Shown piece by piece: positions 1 to 9,777 of a stretch of DNA of 64,000 nucleotides. The notes below the pieces were generated by a model, which worked only from the letters and a program-made list of their open reading frames with translations, was not told the origin of the DNA and did not search any database. The DNA lies in the NCBI RefSeq assembly GCF_000243215.1, contig NZ_JH594596.1, positions 2,750,392 to 2,814,391 on the forward strand, written 5' to 3'. Source of the DNA: Odoribacter laneus YIT 12061. Its GTDB lineage: Bacteria; Bacteroidota; Bacteroidia; Bacteroidales; Marinifilaceae. Each line of letters opens with the position of its first letter. Positions within the stretch are counted from its first letter, which is position 1. The translations under genes and the position numbers were made by a program.

Positions 1-2198
1 TCATAATCTAATGCATAAGAAAAATGCGGATTCGTGACCGTAGATAACATGCCCGCCAAATGATAGGAATAGTCGATCGACTCTTTATCGTTATGTAAAT
101 TCATTTTTTGCGTACGTCCTAAATCATCATATACATAAGAAGCTACCACTACTTCATTATTTACTGTATCACCGGTAATTTTTTGTCGAACTTGCAACAA
201 ACGTTCCTGATTGTCGTAATCAAAATATTTATTGTATTCCGTCACCAATCCGCAGACAATTTGCTTGACTTTGACCTGTTTAACATCCCCTCCGAAATTG
301 TGTTTGTTGGAAACAATTTCTGTACCTGATGGGTAAAGCTGACTTACTACTTGAATCGGTAAATATTTAGCACTGTAATAATTAGCTTTTAATAACCATT
401 GGTCTATAGTATCTCCCAATACTTTCGTCTTTGTTCCTGTCACTTCTCCTAGTACTCTGTCGGACCTCATTTCTGACAAAGCGTCAGCATCAGACCAAGC
501 CACCTTTTCCTGATCAGGCCATAAATAATCATCATAATAGATAATCACGAAACAATCCTCCGGAGAAATACGAGTAGGACAAGCCTGGTTGGTATATCCG
601 TGCATAGCCATTCCTCTCCTTTCATTCCGATCTTTCTGTGTCGCCAACATTTCCTGTAATTCTACTTCAGTACCTGTACAAAGACCTGTTATGACAGGAC
701 GGTCAAAAACATCGTACTTGGTAAAATTCCATTTTCCTTCTTCCCGTAAGCGAGCATCCTGAGAAAAAGCCAATCGGCCCCGAGCATCATACAAATTCAA
801 AGTATATCCGCCTCCGGGGACATGCTGTTTATAAACCCGTCCGTGAGAATCATATTCAATATAATAACAATCCGACTGTAATTCAGAAAAATATCGCGTA
901 CCTTGATGAAATACGGCAGAACGAGAGGGCGGAAGAATATACCTTTTTCGCTTAAAATCATCGTATACAGTATAAGTAAAAAGACTCTCTCCCCCCTCAT
1001 CTCTCACCTCTTTAGCTATCAAAAGCCCTTCAGTATTTCGATATTCCAATAACACATGACTTTCTGGATCAATTATTTCCGTAACACTCAACTCTCCCTC
1101 TTGATAATATCCTCCACAAGTAAGCCCATTATCTTCTAAAACATACCGTCTTATCCCGTCCTGTACTCTGTTTTTCCGATACACTGTATGGGTTGTATGC
1201 TCCCCTTCTATCTGCCAGGCCTGACCTGGGATATTACTGCGAACCACCTGACCGGCTCCGTTAAAACGGGATTCACTATAGGCATAAGGTGACGCACCGT
1301 ATAGAGAAGTATAATAAGCCTCCTGAGCTTCAAATGCATTTGCGTGATACTTTCCCTGACCCACTGTTACATAAGGTAAGTAAGTACGGGAATTCCGACC
1401 ATATATATCATAATAAACAGGCAAAACGACATCTTTTCCACTCGGAGTGCTTCCTATATTTATTTTCTGTATCGTACGTCCCATTCCATCGCAATAAGTA
1501 ATCGCTCTGTGGAATCCAGTATTCTCTGCATTTCTGGTTTTTTCCAGTATATGATGCCGCCTTGTCAGGCGATAAATAATAGGAAGTTCTTTATCAAAAG
1601 CCAACGTATCGAACCCAGAAACAACTTGAACATGATAGGTAACAAACAGATTACTTTTGATTTCTTCATATCCATCCTGTTCTCTCAAGATAATTTTGCA
1701 ATATTTACCAGCAGGATCTGCAGTAAAACCTAGGATACAACCTCCCCAGTCTCTATATTCCTTTAAGGTATAAATAAACTCTATGGCCTTTTCAGGAGGA
1801 CCAATGGGAGTTTCAGGTTCTGCAGGTTCTGCATTGCGTCTTGCCCTCCAAGGAAGAATGTCCGAGGAAAACAAGATAGTATGCCATTGCACAACCGTAT
1901 CACTATCAGCAGTGGAAGAAGAACTCCCTAACGTCTTTGTCCATTGATAAATTCCGGAAAAATGATCTGCAACAAATTTTTCCGCTATGGGATCCGGCTG
2001 CAATTCAAAAACATAACTGCTTTTTTCTGTAGAAAAAATAAGGGAATTATTATCTCCTACTTTTAAACATTGAGGAGGTTCGACGGGAGAGGGAGGAATC
2101 ACAATTTGGTCTGGAACCCCCATGGCCTGACAACGGTCCGAATAAACAATTATCCCAACAAAGATAAAACAGAGGATAAAGAGGATACTATTTTTCAT
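1..2198 (-). CDS. DUF6443/RHS-repeat protein, C-terminus beyond window
   Basis: This is a partial gene: the reading frame is open from an ATG at 2198 to the left edge, so at least 732 residues are present and the C-terminus is missing. It starts with a signal-peptide-like segment (MKNSILFILCFIFVG...). Around residues 190-240 there is a DUF6443-type stretch (ITYCDGMGRTIQKINIG, then PVYYDIYGRNSRTYLPY), typical of the N-terminus of Bacteroidota RHS proteins. YD-repeat-like units follow (YDARGRLAFSQDARL, YDVFDRPVITG, YVYDDLGRTQKMNLHND). It lies 67 bp downstream of another RHS-type gene on the same strand, so the two are probably cotranscribed. Family members are large secreted or surface shells, some ending in a toxin domain; whether this one does cannot be seen here. 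Confidence 0.8.
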   Translation of the reverse strand, partial: MKNSILFILCFIFVGIIVYSDRCQAMGVPDQIVIPPSPVEPPQCLKVGDNNSLIFSTEKSSYVFELQPDPIAEKFVADHFSGIYQWTKTLGSSSSTADSDTVVQWHTILFSSDILPWRARRNAEPAEPETPIGPPEKAIEFIYTLKEYRDWGGCILGFTADPAGKYCKIILREQDGYEEIKSNLFVTYHVQVVSGFDTLAFDKELPIIYRLTRRHHILEKTRNAENTGFHRAITYCDGMGRTIQKINIGSTPSGKDVVLPVYYDIYGRNSRTYLPYVTVGQGKYHANAFEAQEAYYTSLYGASPYAYSESRFNGAGQVVRSNIPGQAWQIEGEHTTHTVYRKNRVQDGIRRYVLEDNGLTCGGYYQEGELSVTEIIDPESHVLLEYRNTEGLLIAKEVRDEGGESLFTYTVYDDFKRKRYILPPSRSAVFHQGTRYFSELQSDCYYIEYDSHGRVYKQHVPGGGYTLNLYDARGRLAFSQDARLREEGKWNFTKYDVFDRPVITGLCTGTEVELQEMLATQKDRNERRGMAMHGYTNQACPTRISPEDCFVIIYYDDYLWPDQEKVAWSDADALSEMRSDRVLGEVTGTKTKVLGDTIDQWLLKANYYSAKYLPIQVVSQLYPSGTEIVSNKHNFGGDVKQVKVKQIVCGLVTEYNKYFDYDNQERLLQVRQKITGDTVNNEVVVASYVYDDLGRTQKMNLHNDKESIDYSYHLAGMLSTVTNPHFSYALDY

Positions 2199-2265
2199 TG
2201 TTTTTTTTATTAATATTAGACACCTAAACATGTACTTACCAATAACAAACGACTCGTTCTTTAGC

Positions 2266-5200
2266 TCAGGGAGCAATGTAATAGTCGTATTCATTTAAGA
2301 CATTTCCTTCATTATCCAGCAGACGAATCAGACGTCCAAGCTCATCATACTGATAATAAGATGTTTTCCCATTTTGATCGGTTTCTGACGTCTTACCAAT
2401 ACCGGGGAGATAATCAGCTGTCGTTATAAAAGAATTTTGAGGAATAATTCGAACTTCTTTTATTAAATTTCCCACAAATCCGACGGTAATATAGCAAGAC
2501 GATTCAGGTACCGTTTGAGAAGAAGAACTTTCTCCAGATACACTTCCTTCCGAAGAAGTATCATCTGACATAAAAGCTATACCCTCCATGGAATCTGCAG
2601 GATACAGTATCGCTCCAGAAGCAGATACAAAAACCGACTGACTTCTCCAACTCCAACTCTGACCATTATCAGTCGAAATCCAAGAATTTACTTGATACGT
2701 CCCCGAAGGAAAATTTTCCATGCTAATCCGGACAGGCCCATTGACAACTTTCTCTTTCCCATTTATTCCTTCTATTTCCATAGCTTGAGGATCCTCCGCA
2801 AAATTGGAGTAATAAACCTGGTTAAAATTAGCGTTTTCCACTGAAGCCACCGGAAGCGTCTCATTATACCCGTAAATGATAGTATTATAATTCCCCTCTT
2901 TTACATGAGAGGTAACAAGTTTTCCATATTTATTATATTGATCGTAGAACACCTCCGTCTCATAATTCGAATCGAAAACCGATAAACCTTCAGAAAAATG
3001 ATACGCTACATAGTTTGTTCGGGACGTATTCAATAATAAATTTTTCTTTTCTGCCAACCGTATACTATATTTTCCGGAAAGCTGATCTATCACCTTATAT
3101 TCATAAATTTGTCCTCCTACTACTTTATTATTTTTTAAATACACGATTTCCACCGGCAAATTCCGAACTTGTTTCACTAACATTCTGTTCAGCGCATAAG
3201 CGACCGGGTAGTCAGAGGAAGCAGATTTTACCTCTTCTTTGTAATCCTCTGGATAATGATAAACGACGCAAGTTTCTTCCCCGGAGATTTTATTCTTGGT
3301 TTTAATTTCCAGAGGAAGCAAATCATCTTCGGAATAAATATAAGTCACTTCCTGTTCAGGTTGATTTTGTCCCCAGCTATATGTACTTTTGAGTAGAATA
3401 GCTTCTGAAACCCATTCATATTTCCATAAAAATCCTATAAGGCCGTTATAGCCAATCATAAGACCCGGAACATACCCCGCTACACGACCTCCTTTTTTTG
3501 GCTTATAATCATAATGATTATATATATAACTAAGCGTATCGTTGTTAGAGTCGTACATAATTTCCTGCCAGAGTAACCCACGCCTCCAAAAACGGGAACT
3601 ATTCGGCATTCCAGTGAACGTATTTTCTATAGGTGGAAGATGCAGGGCCGGCATTTCATAAACCAGAGAAGGTTCATCCTTTTTCTCATTCCCAGTATAA
3701 TAATACACATGACGCGATCCATTCGGATGATGTACAGTGACTACATCATAATGAACAGGTGCTCCATCATAATCAAAAATATCCCCTAAAGAACGAGATG
3801 CCCCAATTACAGGCAAAACCAGTTCATTATAAGCCATAGCACCTCCTCCTGCTTGCTGATAGGTCCAACCTTTTCCGTAATAATACAAAAATTTACTATT
3901 CACGGTTCCACTTGTCTTTTCTTTACCGGGAAGAGTATAAGAAAAGGTGGTTTCGATAGGCACCGAATTATTATCCGTATACTGCCGGATTGCTTTTATT
4001 CTCAATCCGCCCCCTTCTATAGTCTTTTCCAGACCTTTATCCTCATATACTCCTTTATTTAATTCATACTCGTAATCAATATATCCGCCAGTAGCCGTAT
4101 AAACCCGAGTTAACACTCCAGAACTTGCATAAGTCAGATTAGCCTCCCGACTGGCTCCTGGAAACTGGACACCCTCAAATATCTCTTTGACAAAATCCGA
4201 TTTATTGTTAGCTTTATTATAATATCCCCAATGATCGAAATCTCGAGTATCTCGATTCGGTATATACCAAGGCGCATATTCAAAACAACCCAACAGCAAT
4301 GTTTTAGCATTAGCATATTCATAAACTTTATCCAACTTAAGCCTTTTAGAAGTTGTTCCGAAATAAGAATAATCTAAACGGATAGATTTTAAATAATCTC
4401 CCATTGTATTATATATTTTTATCTCAGATAAGCGTCTTGTATTTATCTCATTTTCCGGATCTTCCTCAGATTCGAAAAAAATACAATCTCCGCTATCCGC
4501 CACGATATATCTTAAATACTTCGGCTGAATGACAGTAGTACTGTATTGAATTGTAGAATCTCTTTCTTTTAAAACATATATACCATTATCATTTTTAACC
4601 AGTATACTAGCTCGGGAATCCCGGTCTTGCACAATCATCTGGTTCCCCGATATATAATCAAACCGAATCTGATTATTACAAGCGTCCGAGACTGCGGTCA
4701 AGTTCCAAGTAGAAGTATAAGAAAACGTTTTTTTTGTCGCATCTTTATTTGTATAAGTTGTTACTTCAGATGTCTCCATACCACCTAATCCAAAAGTATA
4801 AGTATATCCCCGCTCATCAGAAATAACAAAATATTGGTCGTTTACTCTACGAATATCCAAAGGCTGATAAGGAATGGTCCAAGCTTTTCCTGTTACATCA
4901 CGTACAAACATTCCGGAACGATCGGGTAATTCATAATAATACACATCTGGTTCCCCGTCAAAATCCCCGTCATGCCAATCCAAGAAATTATTGTACCAAT
5001 TTTGCAAAGAAGCTGCTTTAATGCCATCTTTTTCCGATTGAGCCAATTCCCGATTATATCCATTTTCATCCGGACGTTTTCGTACCATACGAGTAATTTT
5101 ACCTCCAGTTGATAAATTCCAGCCCAAACCTGTCCAACCGGAAGCATCTCGGACTTTAATACCGGAAGCTTGGTAAGAAAGGGATATCGGAATATGAATA

Positions 5201-5538
5201 TCTCCACATGAAAATGTGTGTAAAGGAATTTGAATCCCGACTACTCCAGTAGCATAATTAACCGGATTGGTAATATCCCTGATTAAAGTACTGCTCCCAG
5301 GAGCAGGAGGAATAACCTGCGCCCGACTGTTATACGAACTGAAAATCAATAGAAAAAGCACAAAAGAATATAATGCATAATAAGGAACTTTATTCCTAGG
5401 AAAAAGATTTTTTAGCTTAAAAACCTGTATCTCATCTTTCAATCTAGCTTTACAAACATTTTCTATTTTAAAAGCTTGTACTTCTTCCTTTCTCTTTACT
5501 TTTGGAAAGTTTACTATTCCAGTCTTTTTATGTTTCAT
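2266..5538 (-). CDS. RHS-repeat protein with SpvB-like N-terminus
   Basis: The product is about 1090 residues. The frame extends to a TTG at 5646, but the first ATG is at 5538 and I chose that. A hydrophobic segment (YYALYSFVLFLLIFSSYNSRA) precedes the mature start QVIPPAPGSS. The N-terminal motif VNYATGVVGIQIPLHTFSCG, followed by LSYQASGIKVRDASGWTGLGW, is characteristic of secreted Bacteroidota RHS/SpvB-like proteins. The extreme C-terminus carries YD repeats (SYYQYDELGRLIRLLDNEGN) and stops without an RHS core or toxin domain. It is the first gene of a two-gene leftward operon with the DUF6443/RHS gene. The split of N-terminal and core-like parts over two proteins is common in this family. 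The function is unknown; it is probably an exported scaffold or shell protein. Confidence 0.8.
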   Translation of the reverse strand: MKHKKTGIVNFPKVKRKEEVQAFKIENVCKARLKDEIQVFKLKNLFPRNKVPYYALYSFVLFLLIFSSYNSRAQVIPPAPGSSTLIRDITNPVNYATGVVGIQIPLHTFSCGDIHIPISLSYQASGIKVRDASGWTGLGWNLSTGGKITRMVRKRPDENGYNRELAQSEKDGIKAASLQNWYNNFLDWHDGDFDGEPDVYYYELPDRSGMFVRDVTGKAWTIPYQPLDIRRVNDQYFVISDERGYTYTFGLGGMETSEVTTYTNKDATKKTFSYTSTWNLTAVSDACNNQIRFDYISGNQMIVQDRDSRASILVKNDNGIYVLKERDSTIQYSTTVIQPKYLRYIVADSGDCIFFESEEDPENEINTRRLSEIKIYNTMGDYLKSIRLDYSYFGTTSKRLKLDKVYEYANAKTLLLGCFEYAPWYIPNRDTRDFDHWGYYNKANNKSDFVKEIFEGVQFPGASREANLTYASSGVLTRVYTATGGYIDYEYELNKGVYEDKGLEKTIEGGGLRIKAIRQYTDNNSVPIETTFSYTLPGKEKTSGTVNSKFLYYYGKGWTYQQAGGGAMAYNELVLPVIGASRSLGDIFDYDGAPVHYDVVTVHHPNGSRHVYYYTGNEKKDEPSLVYEMPALHLPPIENTFTGMPNSSRFWRRGLLWQEIMYDSNNDTLSYIYNHYDYKPKKGGRVAGYVPGLMIGYNGLIGFLWKYEWVSEAILLKSTYSWGQNQPEQEVTYIYSEDDLLPLEIKTKNKISGEETCVVYHYPEDYKEEVKSASSDYPVAYALNRMLVKQVRNLPVEIVYLKNNKVVGGQIYEYKVIDQLSGKYSIRLAEKKNLLLNTSRTNYVAYHFSEGLSVFDSNYETEVFYDQYNKYGKLVTSHVKEGNYNTIIYGYNETLPVASVENANFNQVYYSNFAEDPQAMEIEGINGKEKVVNGPVRISMENFPSGTYQVNSWISTDNGQSWSWRSQSVFVSASGAILYPADSMEGIAFMSDDTSSEGSVSGESSSSQTVPESSCYITVGFVGNLIKEVRIIPQNSFITTADYLPGIGKTSETDQNGKTSYYQYDELGRLIRLLDNEGNVLNEYDYYIAP

Positions 5539-5727
5539 ATTTTTAACATTTTTAAATTTTACACGAGTTGTAATCGTCAAGTGAAGAGCATAAAAATCCC
5601 CGGACGGTAAAAACCGCCTTTTGCGATATCCGACATAGAATGACAATCAGCACATACAGACTACAACTATTTCTGTTTTTTCATCCGTACTTACCAAATT
5701 CCCGGGTGGGTAAGAAGATTTCTCTAT

Positions 5728-5759
5728 TAAAGTTAAAGGGTATTTTTACAAAATGCAAA
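5728..5759 (-). promoter_or_regulatory. Bacteroidota housekeeping promoter for the RHS operon
   Basis: On the minus strand a -33 TTTG (plus 5756-5759) is followed after 20 nt by a -7 box TAACTTTA (plus 5728-5735). This is one mismatch from the Bacteroides TTTG-N19..21-TAnnTTTG consensus. Transcription would start near 5720, about 180 nt upstream of the ATG at 5538. Confidence 0.5.
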
Positions 5760-5838
5760 AAAAGCATTTGAACAAGCCATTTTTAATTAACTGATTACTA
5801 ATAGGCATTAAAAAAAATATTTGAACAAGACCATTTTA
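5757..5838. repeat. Pair of imperfect direct repeats upstream of the RHS promoter
   Basis: Two copies of an A-tract followed by ATTTGAACAAG and then (A)CCATTTT lie at about 5757-5785 and 5811-5838. The shared ATTTGAACAAG core is at 5766-5776 and 5819-5829, an offset of 53 bp or about five helical turns. The first copy abuts the -33 box of the RHS promoter, which suggests activator-binding sites. No protein is known for them. Confidence 0.45.
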
Positions 5839-6047
5839 GTCCTTTTATGACCACTTTTGAGCGTCAGATTTTTTCTAAAAATGACATACGAATTGTTTTT
5901 AATTATACTTCTTGTATTTCGGATTTCTTTTTGGAAAATGAGAAACTACTATGAAAAGTATACACATACTTTTTGCCTATAAGTACAGAATTTACAAATA
6001 TATGATGAAATAAAAAACATTCTTTTCTTGTAAAAAATTCTGAAAAA

Positions 6048-6064
6048 TGTCTATTTTTTTGACA
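6048..6064 (+). promoter_or_regulatory. Candidate enhancer (UAS) of the sigma-54 regulator
   Basis: A perfect TGTC-TATTTTTTT-GACA element lies 57 bp before the response-regulator ATG. The same 17-mer occurs at 9938-9954, and relatives occur at 42874-42890 and 59566-59582. No well-placed -24/-12 element follows: the nearest candidate (GGCAGG...TAGCT at 6082-6097) has one extra base of spacing. It could mediate autoregulation of the two-component operon. Confidence 0.5.
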
Positions 6065-6121
6065 CTGTTATGGATATATCCGGCAGGATTTATAGCTTTG
6101 AATGATAAATTCAGAAAGGAC

Positions 6122-7483
6122 ATGGCAAAAAAAGGAATAATATTAGTAGTAGATGATAATAAATCTGTACTGACAGCAGTGGGATTATTATTGGGAAGTT
6201 ATTTCGAAAAAGTAATTACGTTATCAACTCCCGAACGCATACCTACGGTATTATCGGCTGAGCGGGTAGATGTCGTTTTATTGGACATGAATTTTTCTGC
6301 TGCCATCAATACCGGTAACGAAGGTCTGTTTTGGCTTTCCAAAATCAAAGAACAGGTTCCGGACCTTCCGGTGGTTTTATTTACCGCATACGCAGATATT
6401 GAACTAGCGGTAAAAGCGGTAAAAGAAGGAGCGACGGATTTTGTGGTCAAACCTTGGGATAATGCAAAACTGGTAGCGACCTTGCTTTCAGCCTATCGGT
6501 TGAGAGAATCCCAGAACGAAGTAAAACAGCTGAAGGAAGAAAAAAACGCTTTGAAAAATCAGTTGAATAGCGAACCTTCTATGCTGTGGGGAAGTTCCCC
6601 GGAAATCATGCAGGTCTATAATCTGGTGTGTAAAGTCGCTAAAACAGATGCCAATATTTTGCTTACCGGTGAAAACGGTACCGGTAAAGAGATGATCGCC
6701 CGGGAAATCCATCGTCTGTCGAATCGTTCACATGAAGTGATGATATCCGTAGATATGGGAGCAGTTACGGAAACACTTTTCGAAAGCGAATTGTTCGGGC
6801 ATGCAAAAGGGGCTTTCACAGATGCCCGGGAAGACAGAGCCGGAAAATTCGAAGCGGCTAATAAAGGTACTTTGTTCCTGGACGAGATCGGCAATTTATC
6901 TTATGCCCTACAGGCAAAGTTACTGACAGCTCTTCAAAATCGTAAAATCACCCGGGTCGGTTCCAATAAACCCATAGATACCGATATCCGTCTGATATGT
7001 GCTACCAACCGGAATATCCAGGAAATGGTTCAGCAAAACCATTTTCGGGAAGATTTACTCTACCGGATCAACACTATTCATATTGAAATTCCCCCGCTTC
7101 GGGAAAGAAGAGAAGATATTGTACCACTAGCCGAATATTTCCTGAAAAAATATTCTTCGAAATACGGAAAAAATTGCAACATGCTACCGGCAACTCAAGA
7201 GAAATTACAGGAATATAAATGGCCGGGAAATATACGGGAATTACAACATGCAATCGAAAAAGCGGTGATTATGTGCGAAGGGAATACGATCAAACCTTCG
7301 GACTTTTTCTTCAAAACGGTCACCACAACTTTTATCGATAAAAACGAGACGTTGGAAGATATGGAAAAACAAATGATTCAACACGCTCTGGACCGGAGTA
7401 ACGGAAATTTATCGGCCGTAGCCACCCAGTTGGGTATCACCCGACAGACACTTTATAACAAAATGAAAAAATACAATTTATAA
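6122..7483 (+). CDS. Sigma-54-dependent response regulator, NtrC family
   Basis: A 453-residue transcriptional activator. The receiver domain (residues 1-125) has phospho-acceptor D55 in the motif VVLLDMNF and a conserved Lys in FVVKPWD. The AAA+ sigma-54 interaction domain has Walker A GENGTGKE (183-190), the L1 loop as GAFTDA (230-235) instead of canonical GAFTGA, and Walker B GTLFLDEIGN. The C-terminus is a Fis-type helix-turn-helix (NLSAVATQLGITRQTLYNKM). I chose the ATG at 6122 because AGAAAGGA lies just before it and the receiver fold begins directly after; the frame itself is open further upstream. The histidine kinase follows after 62 bp. Matching 17-mers in front of export genes in this window suggest it controls an ABC export system. 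Confidence 0.93.
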   Translation: MAKKGIILVVDDNKSVLTAVGLLLGSYFEKVITLSTPERIPTVLSAERVDVVLLDMNFSAAINTGNEGLFWLSKIKEQVPDLPVVLFTAYADIELAVKAVKEGATDFVVKPWDNAKLVATLLSAYRLRESQNEVKQLKEEKNALKNQLNSEPSMLWGSSPEIMQVYNLVCKVAKTDANILLTGENGTGKEMIAREIHRLSNRSHEVMISVDMGAVTETLFESELFGHAKGAFTDAREDRAGKFEAANKGTLFLDEIGNLSYALQAKLLTALQNRKITRVGSNKPIDTDIRLICATNRNIQEMVQQNHFREDLLYRINTIHIEIPPLRERREDIVPLAEYFLKKYSSKYGKNCNMLPATQEKLQEYKWPGNIRELQHAIEKAVIMCEGNTIKPSDFFFKTVTTTFIDKNETLEDMEKQMIQHALDRSNGNLSAVATQLGITRQTLYNKMKKYNL

Positions 7484-7545
7484 CATCTGCAATTTATTCT
7501 TCGAAATCAGTACAAAACGATTCCGCAAAAAGTAAATATTAAAAT

Positions 7546-8874
7546 ATGTTCCGGAGAATCTCACTACATCTCTTATTGTTCATCCTGATTATCGTCGGTT
7601 GTTCTGTAGCTTCAGCAGCCTTTTTCTATTTTTCTTATAAAGGCTGGGGATTGCTATGCGCCCTGGGAGCCATCATTTATATTTCCAAGACGCTGACCCT
7701 TTATAATTCAGTAAACCGCAAACTGGCCTACTTTTTCGAATCCATAGAAAACGACGATTATTCCATCAATTTTATTGAAAAAAAAGGAACCAGTTCTGAA
7801 ATGTTTCTGAGTTATATCCTGAATAAAATGAAAAGTGTTCTCCAAAAAATCCGGATCGAAGCCCAGCAGAAAGAAAAATTCTACGAAATGATTCTGGGCA
7901 GTATCCATTCTGGCATCGTCATTTTAAATTCAAAAGGGTTTGTATTGCAATCCAATACAGCCGCTCTAAAACTTCTGGGGTTGGATGTTTTTACACACAT
8001 CCGGCAATTGGAAAGGGTAGACCCGGCTTTGACGGTTTTGTTCGACACGATCCGGCCCGGAGATAATAAGACTTTCCCCCTGACGATGGAAAGGGGAAGT
8101 GTACAATTGAGCATTAAGGCTTCAGGCATGACGCTGGAGAACGAATTTGTACGCCTGATCGTTATCCATGATATCAACAACGAAATGGATGAAAAGGAAA
8201 TCGAATCCTGGATTAAGCTGATCCGCGTATTATCGCACGAGATTATGAACTCCATTGCACCCATTACCTCCCTCAGTGACACACTGCTCACCCTCTATGA
8301 AGATAAAGACGTTCCGGACAGCGATATCCGCTCGAATGCCATCAGCGGACTTCATGTCATCAGCGAAACCAGCAAAGGATTGGTATCCTTTGTGGAATCC
8401 TACCGTAAATTTACCCGTATTCCTACCCCTACCCGGGAATTATTCAATGTAAGTGAATTTATTCAGCGCATCGTCATTCTTTGCAGTGCTGAAGACAATT
8501 TCAACGCCGTCAAAATCGATATGTCGGAAGTTCCGGAAGACTTAAAATTATATGCCGACTCTAACCTGTTAGGACAGGTGTTGATCAATATTGTAAAAAA
8601 TGCCATTCAGGCTTTATCAGGCCGGAAGGATGCATGTATTATAATTAAAGCCTGGAAAACAGAAAACGACCGGACTATTTTTACGATTAAAGACAATGGT
8701 CCAGGTATCCCGGAAGAACTAATCAAACAGATTTTTGTACCCTTTTTTACCACGAAAGAACAAGGTTCTGGGATAGGATTGAGTATTGCCCGACAGATTA
8801 TGCGGGCACACGGGGGATCTATCCGCGTACATTCCGTTCCCAATAAGGAAACCCGATTCACGATTGAACTATAA
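7546..8874 (+). CDS. Membrane-bound sensor histidine kinase
   Basis: A 442-residue kinase, the partner of the upstream response regulator. Two N-terminal transmembrane helices (about residues 8-28 and 31-48) are separated by almost no periplasmic loop, so it probably senses a signal in or at the membrane. A PAS-like domain (about 110-210) precedes the H-box LSHEIMNSIAPITSL with phospho-acceptor H231. The ATPase domain shows the N-box (LINIVKNAIQAL), G1 (DNGPGIP), F-box (FVPFFTTK) and G2 (GSGIGLSIA). The gene ends opposite the convergent uridine kinase gene, with 185 bp between them in which I see no clear terminator. The stimulus is unknown; envelope stress or a membrane-active compound is a guess from the export genes it probably controls. 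Confidence 0.92.
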   Translation: MFRRISLHLLLFILIIVGCSVASAAFFYFSYKGWGLLCALGAIIYISKTLTLYNSVNRKLAYFFESIENDDYSINFIEKKGTSSEMFLSYILNKMKSVLQKIRIEAQQKEKFYEMILGSIHSGIVILNSKGFVLQSNTAALKLLGLDVFTHIRQLERVDPALTVLFDTIRPGDNKTFPLTMERGSVQLSIKASGMTLENEFVRLIVIHDINNEMDEKEIESWIKLIRVLSHEIMNSIAPITSLSDTLLTLYEDKDVPDSDIRSNAISGLHVISETSKGLVSFVESYRKFTRIPTPTRELFNVSEFIQRIVILCSAEDNFNAVKIDMSEVPEDLKLYADSNLLGQVLINIVKNAIQALSGRKDACIIIKAWKTENDRTIFTIKDNGPGIPEELIKQIFVPFFTTKEQGSGIGLSIARQIMRAHGGSIRVHSVPNKETRFTIEL

Positions 8875-9059
8875 ATCCGGGCAGAGGCTCTCCCGATACC
8901 TCCAGGAGAAATAAAACTGTAATCCGAGGAAATGTCTGAATTTGGGGACACTTAAAAATTTCCACATCCGGAATAAAAATACCTTATCCCGTACGGATAC
9001 TACAGAGAGAAAGAGAAAAATGCAAAAATAGATGACAAAAGAACTGTTTTCCCTATCAC

Positions 9060-9674
9060 CTAACGGATAACGGATTTGATATTCTCGATCAAAAGGGAAA
9101 GAGCGACGGAATTAAATCCCCCTTCCGGAATGATGACATCCGCATATTTCTTGGAAGGTTCTACAAATTCTTCATGCATTGGTTTCACTGTAGAAATGTA
9201 TTGGTTGATGACAGAAGTCATACTCCTGCCTCTTTCCTGTACATCCCTCAAAATTCGGCGGGCCAAACGTATGTCTGCATCTGTATCTACATATACTTTA
9301 ATATCCATCAGGTCCCGAAGGGCTTTGTTTTCAAAAATCAGAATCCCCTCTACAATCAAAACTTTGGCCGGCACTACTTTTACCGTTTCCCGCAAACGAT
9401 TATGCTCGACAAAGGAATATACAGGCCGCTGAATCGGTACACCGTCTTTCAGGGTACGCACATGTTCAATCATCATTTCCGTATCGAAAGATTGAGGATG
9501 GTCGTAATTCAGTTTTCTTCTTTCTTCGATACCAATATCATTGTTGGCCTTATAATAATAATCGTGGCTCAAGGTAATCACTTCCTCTTCCGCGAAAGCT
9601 TCCCTTAATTTTCGTACCAATGTACTCTTACCGGAACCGGTTCCTCCGGCTACTCCTATGACAGTTGTATTCAT
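9060..9674 (-). CDS. udk: Uridine kinase
   Basis: A 204-residue cytosolic enzyme that phosphorylates uridine and cytidine to the monophosphates in pyrimidine salvage. Walker A GGTGSGKS lies at residues 10-17, and the YYKANND...NYDHPQSFD segment is the nucleoside-binding signature of the Udk/PRK family. The RxxRD-like lid appears as RLARRILRDVQERGR. Length fits the family. An in-frame TTG three codons earlier was rejected in favour of the ATG at 9674. It is a single-gene unit with its own strong housekeeping-type promoter, transcribed towards the kinase gene and away from the TolC gene, and is probably unrelated to its neighbours in function. Confidence 0.95.
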   Translation of the reverse strand: MNTTVIGVAGGTGSGKSTLVRKLREAFAEEEVITLSHDYYYKANNDIGIEERRKLNYDHPQSFDTEMMIEHVRTLKDGVPIQRPVYSFVEHNRLRETVKVVPAKVLIVEGILIFENKALRDLMDIKVYVDTDADIRLARRILRDVQERGRSMTSVINQYISTVKPMHEEFVEPSKKYADVIIPEGGFNSVALSLLIENIKSVIR

Positions 9675-9777
9675 ATGCTGCAACTTACGGGTTATAATCT
9701 ACAACAGGCAACGTCTTCCCTCCCTGAAGAAAGCCGTTCATCTCCTGCCCCCTCGGGTCTATCCTCCTTCTACAGCA

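Noticed and set aside
5757-5785. TGGC-N11-GC on the minus strand as a sigma-54 promoter of the RHS operon
   Set aside because: GG/GC spacing is one base too long, and a good housekeeping promoter overlaps the position.
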